Positions 52,464 to 61,061 of a stretch of DNA of 64,000 nt are shown here, one piece after another (position 1 is the stretch's first letter; each line of letters starts with the position of its first letter). The stretch comes from an uncultured Bacteroides sp. GTDB lineage: Bacteria > Bacteroidota > Bacteroidia > Cytophagales > Cyclobacteriaceae. The position numbers were made by a program, and so were the translations under genes. The stretch is from contig CABHOV010000061.1 in assembly GCA_902168185.1 (NCBI GenBank), positions 124,001 through 188,000 of the forward strand. The letters run 5' to 3'. Below the pieces are notes generated by a model that searched no databases, was not told where the DNA came from, and saw only the letters and a list, made by a program, of their open reading frames with translations.

Positions 52464-54497
52464 ATGAAAGCAGTACTATATCTTTCTCTTATTCTATTTC
52501 CGGCTATCGTGTTGGGGCAGGATGCTGCGTGGACCATTGAAGCAAAAGCGATTGATCCCAATAATTACTTTGGTGTTACCGTAGCCAATGGAATGGTAGG
52601 GATTGTTTCTTCCGCTGAGCCGATGAAAGTAAAAGATGTTGTATTGAACGGAGTATATGATTACTATCAGCGCGGCCGCGTGTCAAATATACTCAAGACA
52701 TTCAATCACCTGAACATGAACCTCGAAGTGGATGGGCAGCGTACAGGTTTAAAAGATATCCGTAACTATAAGCAGGTGCTGGATATGAAGAAGGCAACCC
52801 TGACAACTACATTCGATGTCGGTGAAAAGATAAGCGTCAAGCACACCATCATGGCATTGCAACATTTACCGTATACGGCCATGGGCATGGTGGAGATCAA
52901 GGCAAAACGTGCTGTTCGCATTACACCGATGAGTGTTATAGAAGCACCTAATCATTTAACAGACGTACGCAATCTGTACAGTGAAATTGATCGTCCCCAT
53001 GTAGTGATTCCATTACTCACATCGGTAGGGAAGAGCCCTTCCGGTAAACATACTGTTGCTGTTAGCAACAGCTTCATTTTTAGCGAACCTCACGGACAAG
53101 AGCCTGATCTGATCCATGAGGATTGGGACTATACCATGCACCTGTTGAAATTCAACAAAGCGCTGAAAGCAGGCGAGACCTATAGCTTTAGTGTTGTGGC
53201 TTCAGCTACCTCTACCGAGCACTATAAAGATCCTCTCAATGAAGCCGAGCGCCTTACTATATTTGCTAAACTCGAGGGCACACAACGTTTATGGCAACGT
53301 CATATAGCGGCATGGGAGCAGCTCTGGAAAAGCGATATCGTCATTGATGGCGATTTGCAGGCGCAGAAAGATGTACGCTTCGCCCTATATCATTTATACT
53401 CTTTCGCACGGGCCGGCACAGCCTATAGTTTATCGCCAATGGGATTGTCAGGACTTGGGTATAACGGTCACGTATTCTGGGACACTGAACTATGGATGTA
53501 TCCACCGCTGCTGGCACTTCAGCCTGCTATAGCAAAGTCATTATTGGAGTATCGCTATCAACGATTGGAGGCAGCAAAGCAGAATGCATTTTCGCATGGG
53601 TATAAAGGCGCAATGTTTCCATGGGAGTCATCCGATGAAGGCACCGAAGATACACCGGTGTGGGCGCTTACCGGCCCTTTTCAACATCACATCACCGGAT
53701 GTATAGGATGGGCCTTCTGGAAATATTACCAGGTGACAAAAGATAAGCTCTGGTTGCGCGACCGGGGCTACCCCGTATTGAAAGAAGTAGCGGACTTCTG
53801 GGCGAGCCGCGTAGAACGTAAGGGACCCGGCCAGTATGAAATCAATAATGTAATTGGTGCCAACGAGTGGCAGGAGAATATAGATAACAATGCGTTCACC
53901 AACGGTATGGCTATTACGGTATTGCGCTATGCAACGCAGGCCGCAAAAGAACTTGGACTGGAACCGGATGCTGATTGGGAACATGTAGCACAGAACATTC
54001 CCATCCTCAAATTCCCAGACGGCACCACCAAGGAGAACGCAACCTACAACGGTGTGGACATCAAGCAGGCAGATGTAAATCTGTTAGCCTATCCGTTGCA
54101 AATTGTTTCGGAACAGGCGCAGCTTGAAAAAGACTTGAAGTACTATGAAGCACGCATGTCCCCGGAAGGGCCTGCCATGGGTAACTCCGTATTGGCTACA
54201 CTTTACTCGCGGTTGGGCAATGCAGAGAAAGCATACGAGCTTTTTATCAAGACCTATAGACCAAACGAAGTGCCACCCTTCGGTGTGCTGGCAGAAACAG
54301 CAGGAGGCACCAATCCATACTTCGCCACGGGTGCAGGCGGTATGTTGCAGTCTGTCATTTTTGGTTTCGGAGGTCTTTCCATTACCGATGCAGGCATTGT
54401 GCAAAACAGCAAGCCTCTTCCTAAAAAATGGAAATCCATTCAGCTTAAAGGTATAGGCGTTGAAAAGAAGGATTATACAATAAAGCAAGGAAACTAA
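52464..54497 (+). CDS. Secreted GH65 family protein (trehalase/glucosidase-like)
   Basis: A 677-residue exported protein (signal peptide ending FPAIVLGQ). It has the GH65 layout: an N-terminal beta-sandwich, then an alpha/alpha barrel with FWDTELWMYPPLLALQPAIA, the likely general acid Glu in IGANEWQEN (E468), and KQADVNLLAYPL. The later portion, ending GFGGLSITDAGI, resembles acid trehalase or collagen-type glucosidase (PGGHG) GH65 members rather than phosphorylases such as the one at 61062. It should cleave an alpha-glucoside outside the cytoplasm; the substrate is not determined. The start at 52464 is chosen over a TTG at 52440 for the signal peptide. Confidence 0.82.
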   Translation: MKAVLYLSLILFPAIVLGQDAAWTIEAKAIDPNNYFGVTVANGMVGIVSSAEPMKVKDVVLNGVYDYYQRGRVSNILKTFNHLNMNLEVDGQRTGLKDIRNYKQVLDMKKATLTTTFDVGEKISVKHTIMALQHLPYTAMGMVEIKAKRAVRITPMSVIEAPNHLTDVRNLYSEIDRPHVVIPLLTSVGKSPSGKHTVAVSNSFIFSEPHGQEPDLIHEDWDYTMHLLKFNKALKAGETYSFSVVASATSTEHYKDPLNEAERLTIFAKLEGTQRLWQRHIAAWEQLWKSDIVIDGDLQAQKDVRFALYHLYSFARAGTAYSLSPMGLSGLGYNGHVFWDTELWMYPPLLALQPAIAKSLLEYRYQRLEAAKQNAFSHGYKGAMFPWESSDEGTEDTPVWALTGPFQHHITGCIGWAFWKYYQVTKDKLWLRDRGYPVLKEVADFWASRVERKGPGQYEINNVIGANEWQENIDNNAFTNGMAITVLRYATQAAKELGLEPDADWEHVAQNIPILKFPDGTTKENATYNGVDIKQADVNLLAYPLQIVSEQAQLEKDLKYYEARMSPEGPAMGNSVLATLYSRLGNAEKAYELFIKTYRPNEVPPFGVLAETAGGTNPYFATGAGGMLQSVIFGFGGLSITDAGIVQNSKPLPKKWKSIQLKGIGVEKKDYTIKQGN

Positions 54498-54555
54498 AAC
54501 GTTTGTTATTATTGATTTCCTTTTAAATTTGAGAACTACTATTACTCTATTTGAT

Positions 54556-55902
54556 ATGAAGTTTTCTTATGTGAAGATGGCGATTCTGTGCACGTTGCTG
54601 GTGTCGTGTTCTTCGGATGCGTGGCGTACAAAAGTTCAAAGTTCAGAATATCTTCACCGCTCGGTAAAGCAAGTAACGGATGTTATTGTTCATGATATAT
54701 TTTCTCCGCCTGTTGCCAGTCGCATCTATACGTACGTGAGCGTAGCTGCGTATGAAGCAGCCTTGCATCAGGATTCATCATACGTGAGTTTCGCAGGACA
54801 ACTTCACGGGCTTACACCGGTGCCGAAACCTGAAGCAGGCAAAGAATATTGTTTTCCGTTGGCCTCTGTTCAGGCTGCATTGAAAGTAGGACGCACCTTG
54901 GTTTTTTCGGAAGATAAGATGGATGTGTTTTACAATGGTATCATGCAGGAGTTCCGGGACGCAGGTATACCGGACGATGTATATGAACGATCCATTGCCT
55001 ATGGAACACAAGTAGCAGATCATGTACTGGCCTGGTCACAAAAAGATAACTATAAACAATCACGGTCCTTTCCAAAATATTCTATACTCGATGATCCCGC
55101 TACATGGAAGCCTACACCACCCGCGTATATGGATGCCGTAGAGCCACACTGGAATAAGATCAGAACTTTTGTATTGGATTCCGCAGGACAATTCAAACCG
55201 GCTCCACCGACAAAATTCTCAACCGATAAAGAGAGTGCATTTTACAAGGAGGCAATGGAAGTATATGAAGCAGGTGTAAAGATGACCGAAGCCAACCGGC
55301 AGATCGCGTCATTCTGGGATTGCAATCCATTTGTAATGAATGTAAAAGGACACGTTATGTTTGCTACCAAAAAGATTTCTCCCGGAGGTCACTGGATGAA
55401 CATCACCAATGTAGCCTGTAAAAAAACAAATGCAGATATAGTAAAAAGTGCAGAAGCGTATGCGCGTGTTGCTTTGGGATTGGTAGATGGATTTATTTCC
55501 TGCTGGGATGAAAAATATCGCAGCAGACTGATTCGCCCCGAGACGTATATAAATCAATTTATAGATGAGAATTGGACTCCACTGTTGCAGACCCCTCCGT
55601 TCCCGGAATATACCAGTGGACATAGTGTAGTATCAGGAGCATCGGCAGTTACCCTTACAAAACTCTTTGGTGATAATTTCTCTTTTACGGATTCTACTGA
55701 AATTGAATTCGGACTCACCGCCAGAACATTTAAATCATTTATACATGCTTCGGAAGAAGCTGCAATCAGTCGCTTGTATGGAGGAATTCACTACAGGCCA
55801 GCCATCGATAATGGTATGATCGAAGGACGTGCCGTTGGTACTTTCATTAACGAGAAGGTGAAGACCCGAAAGGAAGATAAGACCCTGGCGAAAGGCAAAT
55901 AA
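54556..55902 (+). CDS. Vanadium-dependent haloperoxidase-like lipoprotein (PAP2 superfamily)
   Basis: A 448-residue lipoprotein (lipobox TLLVSC, C18). The vanadate/phosphate-binding signature of vanadium haloperoxidases and PAP2 phosphatases is present in order: K-x6-RP (KYRSRLIRP), SGH (PEYTSGH, H356) and SRLYGGIHYRPA (vanadate-ligand H412). Family members oxidise halides with peroxide or act as phosphatases; which applies here cannot be decided from sequence. It follows the secreted GH65 by 58 bp and two FG-GAP proteins, a grouping I recall from other Bacteroidota glycan loci. Confidence 0.86.
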   Translation: MKFSYVKMAILCTLLVSCSSDAWRTKVQSSEYLHRSVKQVTDVIVHDIFSPPVASRIYTYVSVAAYEAALHQDSSYVSFAGQLHGLTPVPKPEAGKEYCFPLASVQAALKVGRTLVFSEDKMDVFYNGIMQEFRDAGIPDDVYERSIAYGTQVADHVLAWSQKDNYKQSRSFPKYSILDDPATWKPTPPAYMDAVEPHWNKIRTFVLDSAGQFKPAPPTKFSTDKESAFYKEAMEVYEAGVKMTEANRQIASFWDCNPFVMNVKGHVMFATKKISPGGHWMNITNVACKKTNADIVKSAEAYARVALGLVDGFISCWDEKYRSRLIRPETYINQFIDENWTPLLQTPPFPEYTSGHSVVSGASAVTLTKLFGDNFSFTDSTEIEFGLTARTFKSFIHASEEAAISRLYGGIHYRPAIDNGMIEGRAVGTFINEKVKTRKEDKTLAKGK

Positions 55903-56011
55903 ATATATAGTGCTTTATATATAGCGATCGTTCGCAGACGATTCGTGAATGCTATAATTCCGAGAGTATACTTTAACTTATTCGCTATATTTTCAACTAA
56001 CCAGATTATTT

Positions 56012-56722
56012 ATGACTCCATACCTTGCCGAGTTTTTTGGGACGATGTTGCTTGTTTTATTAGGCGAAGGTTCTGTGGCCGGAGCGTTGTTAAAAAATTC
56101 GAAATCAGAGAATGATGGTTGGCTTACAATTGTTGTGGCGTGGGGACTTGCCGTTACCATTGCTATATATGCTGTAGGCAGTATTAGTGGAGCACATCTT
56201 AATCCCGCTATAACATTAGCACTCTGCATTTCAGGCGACTTCCCGGCTGACCAGGTCGCAGGGTATATAATCGCGCAACTTGCCGGTGCATTTACCGGTG
56301 CTATACTGGTATGGTTGCATTATCTTCCACATTGGAGCAAAACCGACAGTGCCGCAAAAAAGCTGGCCGTGTTTTGTACAGCGCCTGCGATCCGCTCCAC
56401 ACCGGCAAACCTGCTCAGCGAAGTTATCGCTACACTGGTGTTGGTGCTTGCAATTTTATTTATAGGAGCTAACGAATTTGCCGCCGGACTAAATCCCTTG
56501 ATTGTTGGGGGACTCATCATCTCGATTGGTTTAAGCCTGGGAGGAACAACAGGTTTTGCGATCAACCCTGCTCGCGATCTTGCCCCGCGTTTAGTACATG
56601 CATTGTTACCAATCCCCGGCAAAGGTCCTTCCGACTGGGCCTATAGCTGGATCCCCGTGGTCGGTCCGATCATCGGAGGGGTGATGGGAGCGTGGTTGTT
56701 TAAAGCGCTGTTCGGCCATTGA
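56012..56722 (+). CDS. MIP-family channel (glycerol facilitator/aquaporin)
   Basis: A 236-residue membrane channel with six transmembrane helices and both NPA boxes: SGAHLNPAIT (about residue 69) and GFAINPARDLAPR (about residue 188). The Asp after the second NPAR is typical of glycerol-conducting members. It starts 109 bp after the haloperoxidase-like gene across a TATA-rich gap. A role in polyol or water flux around sugar metabolism is possible. Confidence 0.92.
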   Translation: MTPYLAEFFGTMLLVLLGEGSVAGALLKNSKSENDGWLTIVVAWGLAVTIAIYAVGSISGAHLNPAITLALCISGDFPADQVAGYIIAQLAGAFTGAILVWLHYLPHWSKTDSAAKKLAVFCTAPAIRSTPANLLSEVIATLVLVLAILFIGANEFAAGLNPLIVGGLIISIGLSLGGTTGFAINPARDLAPRLVHALLPIPGKGPSDWAYSWIPVVGPIIGGVMGAWLFKALFGH

Positions 56723-56953
56723 TGACATCATCAAAATGTGAACGAGTTTTTGAAATTCACGATCTCTCAGGTATATCATTCACATGTCTTTGGTATCAGA
56801 TTTAGGGAACAGCTTGTGTCTCAAAATGTTCATGTTCGGAACGTTAACGTAAAGAAAGTTTTTTAGCGTTTCCGTTGTCTTTCTTTCGGTTGTTATCCTA
56901 TCTTCACCCGGCTATGCGCACAGCCACACTGTGCACATAACCAGAGCCGGAAG

Positions 56954-58141
56954 ATGCGTACTTTTCTTTTTTCCATAGGTATCATTACGTTGATTGGTGC
57001 AGAAGTTTTGCGCGTATACTTCATCATGCCGTTTCCGGGAAGTCAGCAAAAAGAAACCATCGACCTTGCATACTTCCTTCATAACAACATTAACTATTTC
57101 AGGATCCTTGGCTTTCTGCTGATCGCCTATCCATTCATTGTATTCTTTCAATCTGGTTCCACGAAAGCGAAAAGTATAGTATCACTTTTACTCGTACTCT
57201 ATCTGGTTATATTCTACTTTTTTAACTTTCGTTTTCTTGCTGATAAAATGTTTTATCAACCCACCCTTACACTTTTTGCAAAGGGACCGGCTAACAAAAT
57301 ACAAAGTAAAGATCTGGTGCTTGGTGTCTCCATTGACGGAGTATCAAAAGCATATCCGATTGAAATTATAGGCTATCATCACCAGGTGCGCGACACCGTT
57401 GGCAATACACCCGTGATGATAACGTACTGTACCGTGTGTCGCACCGGACGGGTGTTTAGTCCATTGATAGCCGGTAAAGATGAACACTTCAGGCTTGTAG
57501 GGATGGATCACTTCAACGCCATGTTCGAAGATGCCACGACACGAAGCTGGTGGAGACAAGTTAGTGGTGAGGCAATCGCGGGTCCGCTAAAAGGAAAAGT
57601 ACTCACAGAAATTCCTGCTGAGCAAATGCGTCTCCATGCCTGGATCAGTCAACATCCTGAAACCGAGATCATGCAACCGGATACTACTTTCAACGAAGCG
57701 TATGCAGGGTTAAAAAATTATGATGAAGGAAAAAGCAAAGGAGACCTGACGCGTGCTGATTCACTTTCGTGGAAAGATAAATCGTGGATCATAGGTATAC
57801 AGTTGGGTATGGATGCGCAGGCTTACGACTGGAATGAATTGCTCGCAAAGAAAGTACTGCACGATAAAGTATCGGGTATACCTTTGCTCATCACGATGGA
57901 AAATGATGGCGCTTCCTTCCATGTCTTCAAACGCGATACACTGGCTTTTGAATTCAATCCATCATCGTCAACACTACAGGATATTCAAACACGATCGACC
58001 TGGAATTTAAAGGGACAATGCATCGATGGAACATTAGCCGGAAAGCAATTGCCGATGGTGCAGTCTTACCAGGAATTCTGGCATTCGTGGAGAACGTTCA
58101 GACCACAGACCACCACCTATAAGAGCGACACTAAACTTTGA
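56954..58141 (+). CDS. DUF3179 membrane-anchored protein
   Basis: A 395-residue protein with three or four N-terminal transmembrane segments (within residues 1-100) and a large DUF3179 domain. Recognisable parts are LVLGVSIDGVSKAYPIEII, TYCTVCRTGRVFSP with two close Cys, and GMDHFNAMFEDATTRSWW. The domain's function is unknown; the conserved Cys and His suggest redox or metal chemistry. It lies 231 bp after the channel gene and 39 bp before the ROK kinase. Confidence 0.82.
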   Translation: MRTFLFSIGIITLIGAEVLRVYFIMPFPGSQQKETIDLAYFLHNNINYFRILGFLLIAYPFIVFFQSGSTKAKSIVSLLLVLYLVIFYFFNFRFLADKMFYQPTLTLFAKGPANKIQSKDLVLGVSIDGVSKAYPIEIIGYHHQVRDTVGNTPVMITYCTVCRTGRVFSPLIAGKDEHFRLVGMDHFNAMFEDATTRSWWRQVSGEAIAGPLKGKVLTEIPAEQMRLHAWISQHPETEIMQPDTTFNEAYAGLKNYDEGKSKGDLTRADSLSWKDKSWIIGIQLGMDAQAYDWNELLAKKVLHDKVSGIPLLITMENDGASFHVFKRDTLAFEFNPSSSTLQDIQTRSTWNLKGQCIDGTLAGKQLPMVQSYQEFWHSWRTFRPQTTTYKSDTKL

Positions 58142-58180
58142 CAGGAACAATAAATACGAGTAAATTGAAGTATAGATTTT

Positions 58181-59125
58181 ATGGACAAACAGAACAGTGA
58201 CATTGGTAAAGACAGCCTGTGGGGAATTGACCTGGGTGGGACAAAAATTGAAGGTGTTATTTTAAGATCGACTAAAGACCCCGAAGTATTATTTCGCGAC
58301 CGTGTTCCAACGGAAGCCGATAAAGGATATGACCATATTTTATCGCAGGTAAAATTGTTGGTGGGTATGATGGAAAAAGTGGCGGGCACGAAGGCTCCCG
58401 GTATAGGGTTTGCAACGCCCGGTACACTGGATCCGAAGTTAGGTGTCATGAAAAATTGTAATACCGTAGCCATGAACGGTAAGCCGATGAAGGCTGATCT
58501 TGAAAAGATACTTGGTGTCAAAGTAGAGATGGCCAATGATGCGGATTGTTTTGCTTTGGCAGAGACACGCTATGGCGTTGTGAAAGATCGCTTTCCCGAT
58601 GCACGTGTTGTATTCGGTGTGATCATGGGCACCGGTGTTGGTGGGGGAATTGTGATTGATGGAAAAGCTATAGTCGGCTTACAAGGTATAGCAGGAGAGT
58701 GGGGCCATAATTTTCTCGATGAATCAGGTGGTCCTTGCTATTGCGGAAAATCAGGATGTGTAGAGATGGTGATCTCCGGTCCGGCATTGCAGCGATATTA
58801 TTTCAAGGAAACCGGCAACAATAAACCGCTGAAAGATATAGTGGCGCTGGCGGAATCCAAGGTAGACCCCACAGCACAAAAGACCATGCTGCGCCTCATT
58901 GAATTCTTTGGTAAAGCGGTGAGTGTACTCATCAATATACTTGATCCGGACGTGATTGTGATCGGTGGTGGTGTGGGAAATATAGACCTGCTATACGACC
59001 GGGGTGTTGACTCCGTAAAGAAGTATGTATTTAACAACCGCCTGGATACACGCATTGTACGTCCATCACTGGGCGACAGTGCCGGTGTATTTGGTGCTGC
59101 CTTCCTGTTGGCCGACCCCATGTGA
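58181..59125 (+). CDS. ROK-family sugar kinase (probable glucokinase)
   Basis: A 314-residue ROK kinase: ATP site GIDLGGTKIEGV at the start, catalytic Asp in ANDADCFALAE, GTGVGGGIV, the ROK signature HNFLDESGG and the zinc motif CYCGKSGCVE. It most likely phosphorylates the free glucose made by the alpha-glucosidase or by maltose phosphorylase, although other hexoses are possible. It is the first of four consecutive sugar-metabolism genes. Confidence 0.9.
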   Translation: MDKQNSDIGKDSLWGIDLGGTKIEGVILRSTKDPEVLFRDRVPTEADKGYDHILSQVKLLVGMMEKVAGTKAPGIGFATPGTLDPKLGVMKNCNTVAMNGKPMKADLEKILGVKVEMANDADCFALAETRYGVVKDRFPDARVVFGVIMGTGVGGGIVIDGKAIVGLQGIAGEWGHNFLDESGGPCYCGKSGCVEMVISGPALQRYYFKETGNNKPLKDIVALAESKVDPTAQKTMLRLIEFFGKAVSVLINILDPDVIVIGGGVGNIDLLYDRGVDSVKKYVFNNRLDTRIVRPSLGDSAGVFGAAFLLADPM

Positions 59126-59220
59126 TACTATGGTACAATCTTATAGTGACAATCGCTGGCTTCAGCATACGGTATATGTTTTAGGGTATCAACGTTTAAC
59201 ATCTTTAACGAACAAGGTTT

Positions 59221-60198
59221 ATGAAACGAATAGCAATACTTGGTCCCATCCCCCGCGATCACATTGTTACACATCAGGGTGACCTGATACAGAAATGGGG
59301 ATGTGTTACACACCCGGTTATTGCACTATCGATCATGGCTGGCGATCAGATCGAGATTGTTCCTGTAAGTCATTTGCGACAGGTTGATCTTGACAACGTA
59401 GTGGAAGTATTCAACGGATATAGCGGCATCAACCTTGATCACCTGACAACCAAAAATGATCAGGGCGACATCATCAGCCTTCGGTTCATCGATATGAACA
59501 ATCGTCTCGAGCGGCAAACCGGATTCATGGATCCGATCATGCCCGATGATGTGAAGAAGTTGATTGACTGTGAAGTCTTCGTCTTTATACCCATCAGCGA
59601 TTACGAGATCTCCCTTGAAACGCTGAAGTTTTTGAAGAAGAAGAGCAAAGGCACGATCATCTTCGATGCACACGGGCCGACCACGGCATGTCTGATCAAC
59701 GGAGAGCGTATGCGCAAATTCTGGATCGATCGCGATCAGTGGCTTCCCTATATTGATGTATTGAAAATGAACCTGGAAGAAGCACATGCCTCGTGGTTCA
59801 AGAAGGAATATGAAAGCCAGGATTTTTCAGAAGCTCCCGATGTGGACAGAGATGTACTGCGCGCATTTGCTATACATTGCCTGAGTAAAGGCGTGAAGTG
59901 TCTATACATCACGGTTGATTCGCGTGGTTCCCTGGTATACTATAAAGAACGTGGAAAGCTGAAAGAGGAAATGGTGCCCGCGGTGAAAGTAGAAAACGTA
60001 ATTGATACCACGGGCTGTGGCGATTCATTTGCCGGTGGTGTTGGATTCGGACTGTTGCAAAAACCGAATGACTATATACAGGCTGCGCGCTATGGAAATA
60101 CACTGGGCGCCCTGCGCACGCAAGGAAAAACATTCGCAGTCTTTAAGACACTGGAAGAAACCAATAAGATCATCAAGGATACCTATAACGGTAAATAA
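59221..60198 (+). CDS. PfkB-family carbohydrate kinase
   Basis: A 325-residue ribokinase-like enzyme. The catalytic motif DTTGCGDSFAGG (near residue 265) with the base Asp is intact; the N-terminal substrate region (MKRIAILGPIPRDHIVT; FNGYSGINLDHL) differs from ribokinases and fructokinases, so the sugar cannot be named. It is in the run ROK kinase, PfkB kinase, beta-phosphoglucomutase, GH65 phosphorylase, with gaps of about 90-100 bp. Confidence 0.85.
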   Translation: MKRIAILGPIPRDHIVTHQGDLIQKWGCVTHPVIALSIMAGDQIEIVPVSHLRQVDLDNVVEVFNGYSGINLDHLTTKNDQGDIISLRFIDMNNRLERQTGFMDPIMPDDVKKLIDCEVFVFIPISDYEISLETLKFLKKKSKGTIIFDAHGPTTACLINGERMRKFWIDRDQWLPYIDVLKMNLEEAHASWFKKEYESQDFSEAPDVDRDVLRAFAIHCLSKGVKCLYITVDSRGSLVYYKERGKLKEEMVPAVKVENVIDTTGCGDSFAGGVGFGLLQKPNDYIQAARYGNTLGALRTQGKTFAVFKTLEETNKIIKDTYNGK

Positions 60199-60297
60199 AC
60201 CTATATATTGATCCTGCAAAGTATAAAATGAATTTAGTATACATGAAAGTTAGTATAGTATAAACCTGATCTAATCGTAACCCCTAAACCCTTACCT

Positions 60298-60975
60298 TTG
60301 ATAAAAGCAGTAATATTCGATCTTGATGGAGTAATTGTAGACACAGCCCGCTATCACTTCCTGGCCTGGAAGCGATTGGCGGATGAACTTGGTATTAAAT
60401 TCACTGAAGCGGACAATGAGCGATTGAAAGGAGTAAGCCGCATTCGCTCGATGGAAATTCTCATGGAGCTGGGTGGCGTTACACTCAGTCAGTATGAAAA
60501 AGAAAAACTCGCGAATAAAAAAAATACGTGGTTCGTTGATTACGTGGAACGCATGATGCCCGAAGAGATATACAGCGGTGTACGCGTGTTGATCGAAAAA
60601 CTGAAGGAACGTGGTATACATATAGCGCTTGCTTCCAGCAGTAAGAATGCGCGAACCGTTCTACAGCTCCTGCATATTCAAAATCTTTTTGAAGTGGTAA
60701 CGGATGGCACCATGATCACGCACTCGAAACCTGATCCGGAAATTTTTCTGCTTGCGGCAGAAAAGCTTGGTATAGATCCGAAAGACTGCCTTGTATTCGA
60801 AGATGCAGAAGCGGGTGTGGAAGGGGCACTTGCTGCCGGTATGTTGTGTGTTGGCATTGGCTCACAGGAACAATTATTTAAAGCTCATAAGGTGATCCGC
60901 CATACCGGGGATTTTACAATGGAGATGCTGGATGAATTTAATGCTGTGGCATTAAAGCTTAATACAGAACGTTAA
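60298..60975 (+). CDS. pgmB: Beta-phosphoglucomutase (HAD superfamily)
   Basis: A 225-residue HAD phosphomutase converting beta-glucose 1-phosphate to glucose 6-phosphate. Motif I is FDLDGVIVDTA, with D8 and D10; the cap region contains KRLADELGIKF and RLKGVSRIRSM, the substrate-specificity loop of beta-PGM. Motif II ASSSKN, motif III KPDPEIF and motif IV FEDAEAG are intact. The start is TTG at 60298; there is no ATG nearby and the conserved N-terminus begins at once. The GH65 phosphorylase downstream would make its substrate. Confidence 0.92.
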   Translation: MIKAVIFDLDGVIVDTARYHFLAWKRLADELGIKFTEADNERLKGVSRIRSMEILMELGGVTLSQYEKEKLANKKNTWFVDYVERMMPEEIYSGVRVLIEKLKERGIHIALASSSKNARTVLQLLHIQNLFEVVTDGTMITHSKPDPEIFLLAAEKLGIDPKDCLVFEDAEAGVEGALAAGMLCVGIGSQEQLFKAHKVIRHTGDFTMEMLDEFNAVALKLNTER

Positions 60976-61061
60976 TATATACCGGAAGTATAAATAACAA
61001 GAGCTATAGCAAAGAGCTCGTAGCTGATGTCTGAAAAATAAACGTCTAATAAATACGTGTA

